The translations under genes were made by a program, and so were the position numbers. Positions 6,149-6,406 of a stretch of 6,406 bases of DNA are shown here, one piece after another. Location: contig NZ_ONDD01000054.1 of NCBI RefSeq assembly GCF_900316465.1, positions 1 to 6,406 of the forward strand. The letters run 5' to 3'. The notes beneath the pieces are model-generated. The model made no database searches. It was given only the letters and a program-made list of their open reading frames with translations, and was not told the DNA's origin. Positions within the stretch are counted from its first letter, which is position 1. The number at the start of each line of letters is the position of its first letter. Source of the DNA: an uncultured Fibrobacter sp. (GTDB taxonomy: Bacteria > Fibrobacterota > Fibrobacteria > Fibrobacterales > Fibrobacteraceae).

Positions 6149-6215
6149 ATGTGAGATTAGAGATGAGTAATGAGAAATGAGATTAATTAGTCATTTCACA
6201 TCACACTTTACACAT
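6149..6215. repeat. Inverted pair of degenerate heptanucleotide tandem repeats
   Basis: Reading plus-strand from 6149 in sevens gives ATGTGAG, ATTAGAG, ATGAGTA, ATGAGAA, ATGAGAT. Reading minus-strand from 6215 in sevens gives ATGTGTA, AAGTGTG, ATGTGAA, ATGACTA. Both halves are degenerate ATGWGNN heptads meeting head to head near 6185. Outer arms TAATGTG/CACATTA (6147-6153, 6211-6217) and inner arms GAAATGA/TCATTTC (6174-6180, 6191-6197) can pair, so the RNA may form a long imperfect hairpin. No reading frame runs through it. Confidence 0.6.
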
Positions 6216-6218
6216 TAG

Positions 6219-6237
6219 GAGACTCCTTCGGAGTCTC
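6219..6237. repeat. Perfect 8-bp hairpin with UUCG-type loop on the plus strand
   Basis: GAGACTCC (6219-6226) and GGAGTCTC (6230-6237) are perfect inverted copies around TTC. On the plus strand the loop can be read as the very stable C(UUCG)G tetraloop. There is no T-run on either side, so it is not a terminator by itself. On the minus strand it lies in the 3' untranslated region of the iron-sulfur subunit gene. Confidence 0.6.
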
Positions 6238-6252
6238 TCGCCACTCGGCTCA

Positions 6253-6284
6253 CCAATACGAAAATGCAAGCATTTTCGTGCTGG
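6253..6284. repeat. Strong 10-bp hairpin just after the iron-sulfur subunit gene
   Basis: ACGAAAATGC (6258-6267) and GCATTTTCGT (6270-6279) are perfect inverted copies separated by AA. CCA (6253-6255) and TGG (6282-6284) extend the stem beyond a 2x2 internal loop. It begins 14 bases past the stop codon on the minus strand and has no T-run, so it may protect the mRNA 3' end or belong to a dispersed palindromic repeat. Confidence 0.6.
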
Positions 6285-6297
6285 ATTCGCCTCATTG

Positions 6298-6406
6298 CTA
6301 GTCCTTTCCGTACACCTTTTCGGCGTAGGTCACGGTAGCGCCGAGGTATTCGCGGTTCATCTTGGCGATGTAATCCACGGTGATACCCTTCGGGCATGCA
6401 GCCTGG
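6298..6406 (-). CDS. Succinate dehydrogenase/fumarate reductase iron-sulfur subunit, C-terminal end only
   Basis: Only the last 35 codons and the TAG stop (6298-6300) are inside the window; the frame stays open to the right edge. The peptide contains ACPKGITVDYIAKMNREY and ends in EKVYGKD. The CPKGI...IAKMNREYL block is the conserved C-terminal end of SdhB/FrdB subunits: the Cys is the last ligand cysteine, next to the quinone-site side, as in the ECPKGISLENIARMNREY-type ending of Bacteroidetes fumarate reductases. In complex II/fumarate reductase this subunit carries electrons between the flavoprotein and the membrane quinone. It is probably the last gene of its operon, because a strong terminator lies about 150 bases downstream. 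I cannot decide between the sdhB and frdB names from this fragment; fumarate reduction would be the main role in a succinate-producing anaerobe. Confidence 0.8.
   Translation of the reverse strand, partial: QAACPKGITVDYIAKMNREYLGATVTYAEKVYGKD

Noticed and set aside
6149..6297. CRISPR array or small RNA gene in the repeat-rich spacer
   Set aside because: The repeats are 7 bases, degenerate and without spacers. No promoter-terminator pair delimits a separate small RNA.
6215..6397. Minus-strand 60-codon frame across the right-end spacer
   Set aside because: It is out of frame with the SdhB/FrdB C-terminus, which has clear family identity, and it runs through hairpin repeats. It is not a credible gene.
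1..6406. Defence system, mobile element or phage cargo
   Set aside because: All genes belong to housekeeping membrane, transport or respiratory families. No transposase, integrase, nuclease, toxin or target-site duplication is visible.

Overview
The window reads as ordinary bacterial chromosome, densely coded on both strands. My best guess for the source is a Fibrobacter-like member of the FCB group. The reasons are a fumarate reductase/succinate dehydrogenase iron-sulfur subunit with a Bacteroidetes/Fibrobacter-style C-terminus, a TATATTTG promoter box matching the Bacteroidetes-type TAnnTTTG consensus, moderate GC, and lipoprotein binding proteins. No rRNA, tRNA or other taxonomic marker is present, so this is an inference.

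Plus strand, 1-3000: an apparent three-gene membrane operon whose start lies left of the window. It holds the 3' part of a long-form NfeD (ClpP-like serine protease domain, about five membrane segments, C-terminal OB domain), then the flotillin-like protein FloA. Five bases after floA comes a membrane-anchored, coiled-coil protein of unknown function whose middle resembles the winged-helix gamma domain of FtsK. NfeD and flotillins are known genomic and functional partners in membrane microdomain organisation. The third protein is the least understood gene here and a candidate accessory partner.

Minus strand, 6079 down to 3001: a complete polar amino acid ABC importer operon in the order binding lipoprotein 1, permease, ATPase, binding lipoprotein 2. 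The first three genes are tightly coupled (stop/start overlaps). The last gene follows a 60-base gap and is a diverged, AT-richer paralogue of the first: about 56% identical over 231 ungapped residues by hand count, with changes in predicted ligand-contact positions. The simplest model is one homodimeric permease with one ATPase served by two binding proteins of different specificity or affinity. This operon converges on the NfeD-FloA operon with no bases between the two stop codons.

Right end, 6080-6406: the last 35 codons of an SdhB/FrdB-type iron-sulfur subunit on the minus strand, then about 150 noncoding bases. These hold two strong hairpins, an inverted pair of degenerate heptanucleotide repeats (ATGAGNN/ATGTGNN), and a classic intrinsic terminator with a GCAA tetraloop. 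The U-tract of the terminator abuts the probable promoter of the amino acid transporter operon.

I see no CRISPR array, mobile element, phage gene, toxin-antitoxin pair or defence system. The points most worth a second look are the third gene of the NfeD-FloA cluster, the two-binding-protein importer, and the repeat-rich spacer after the iron-sulfur subunit gene.
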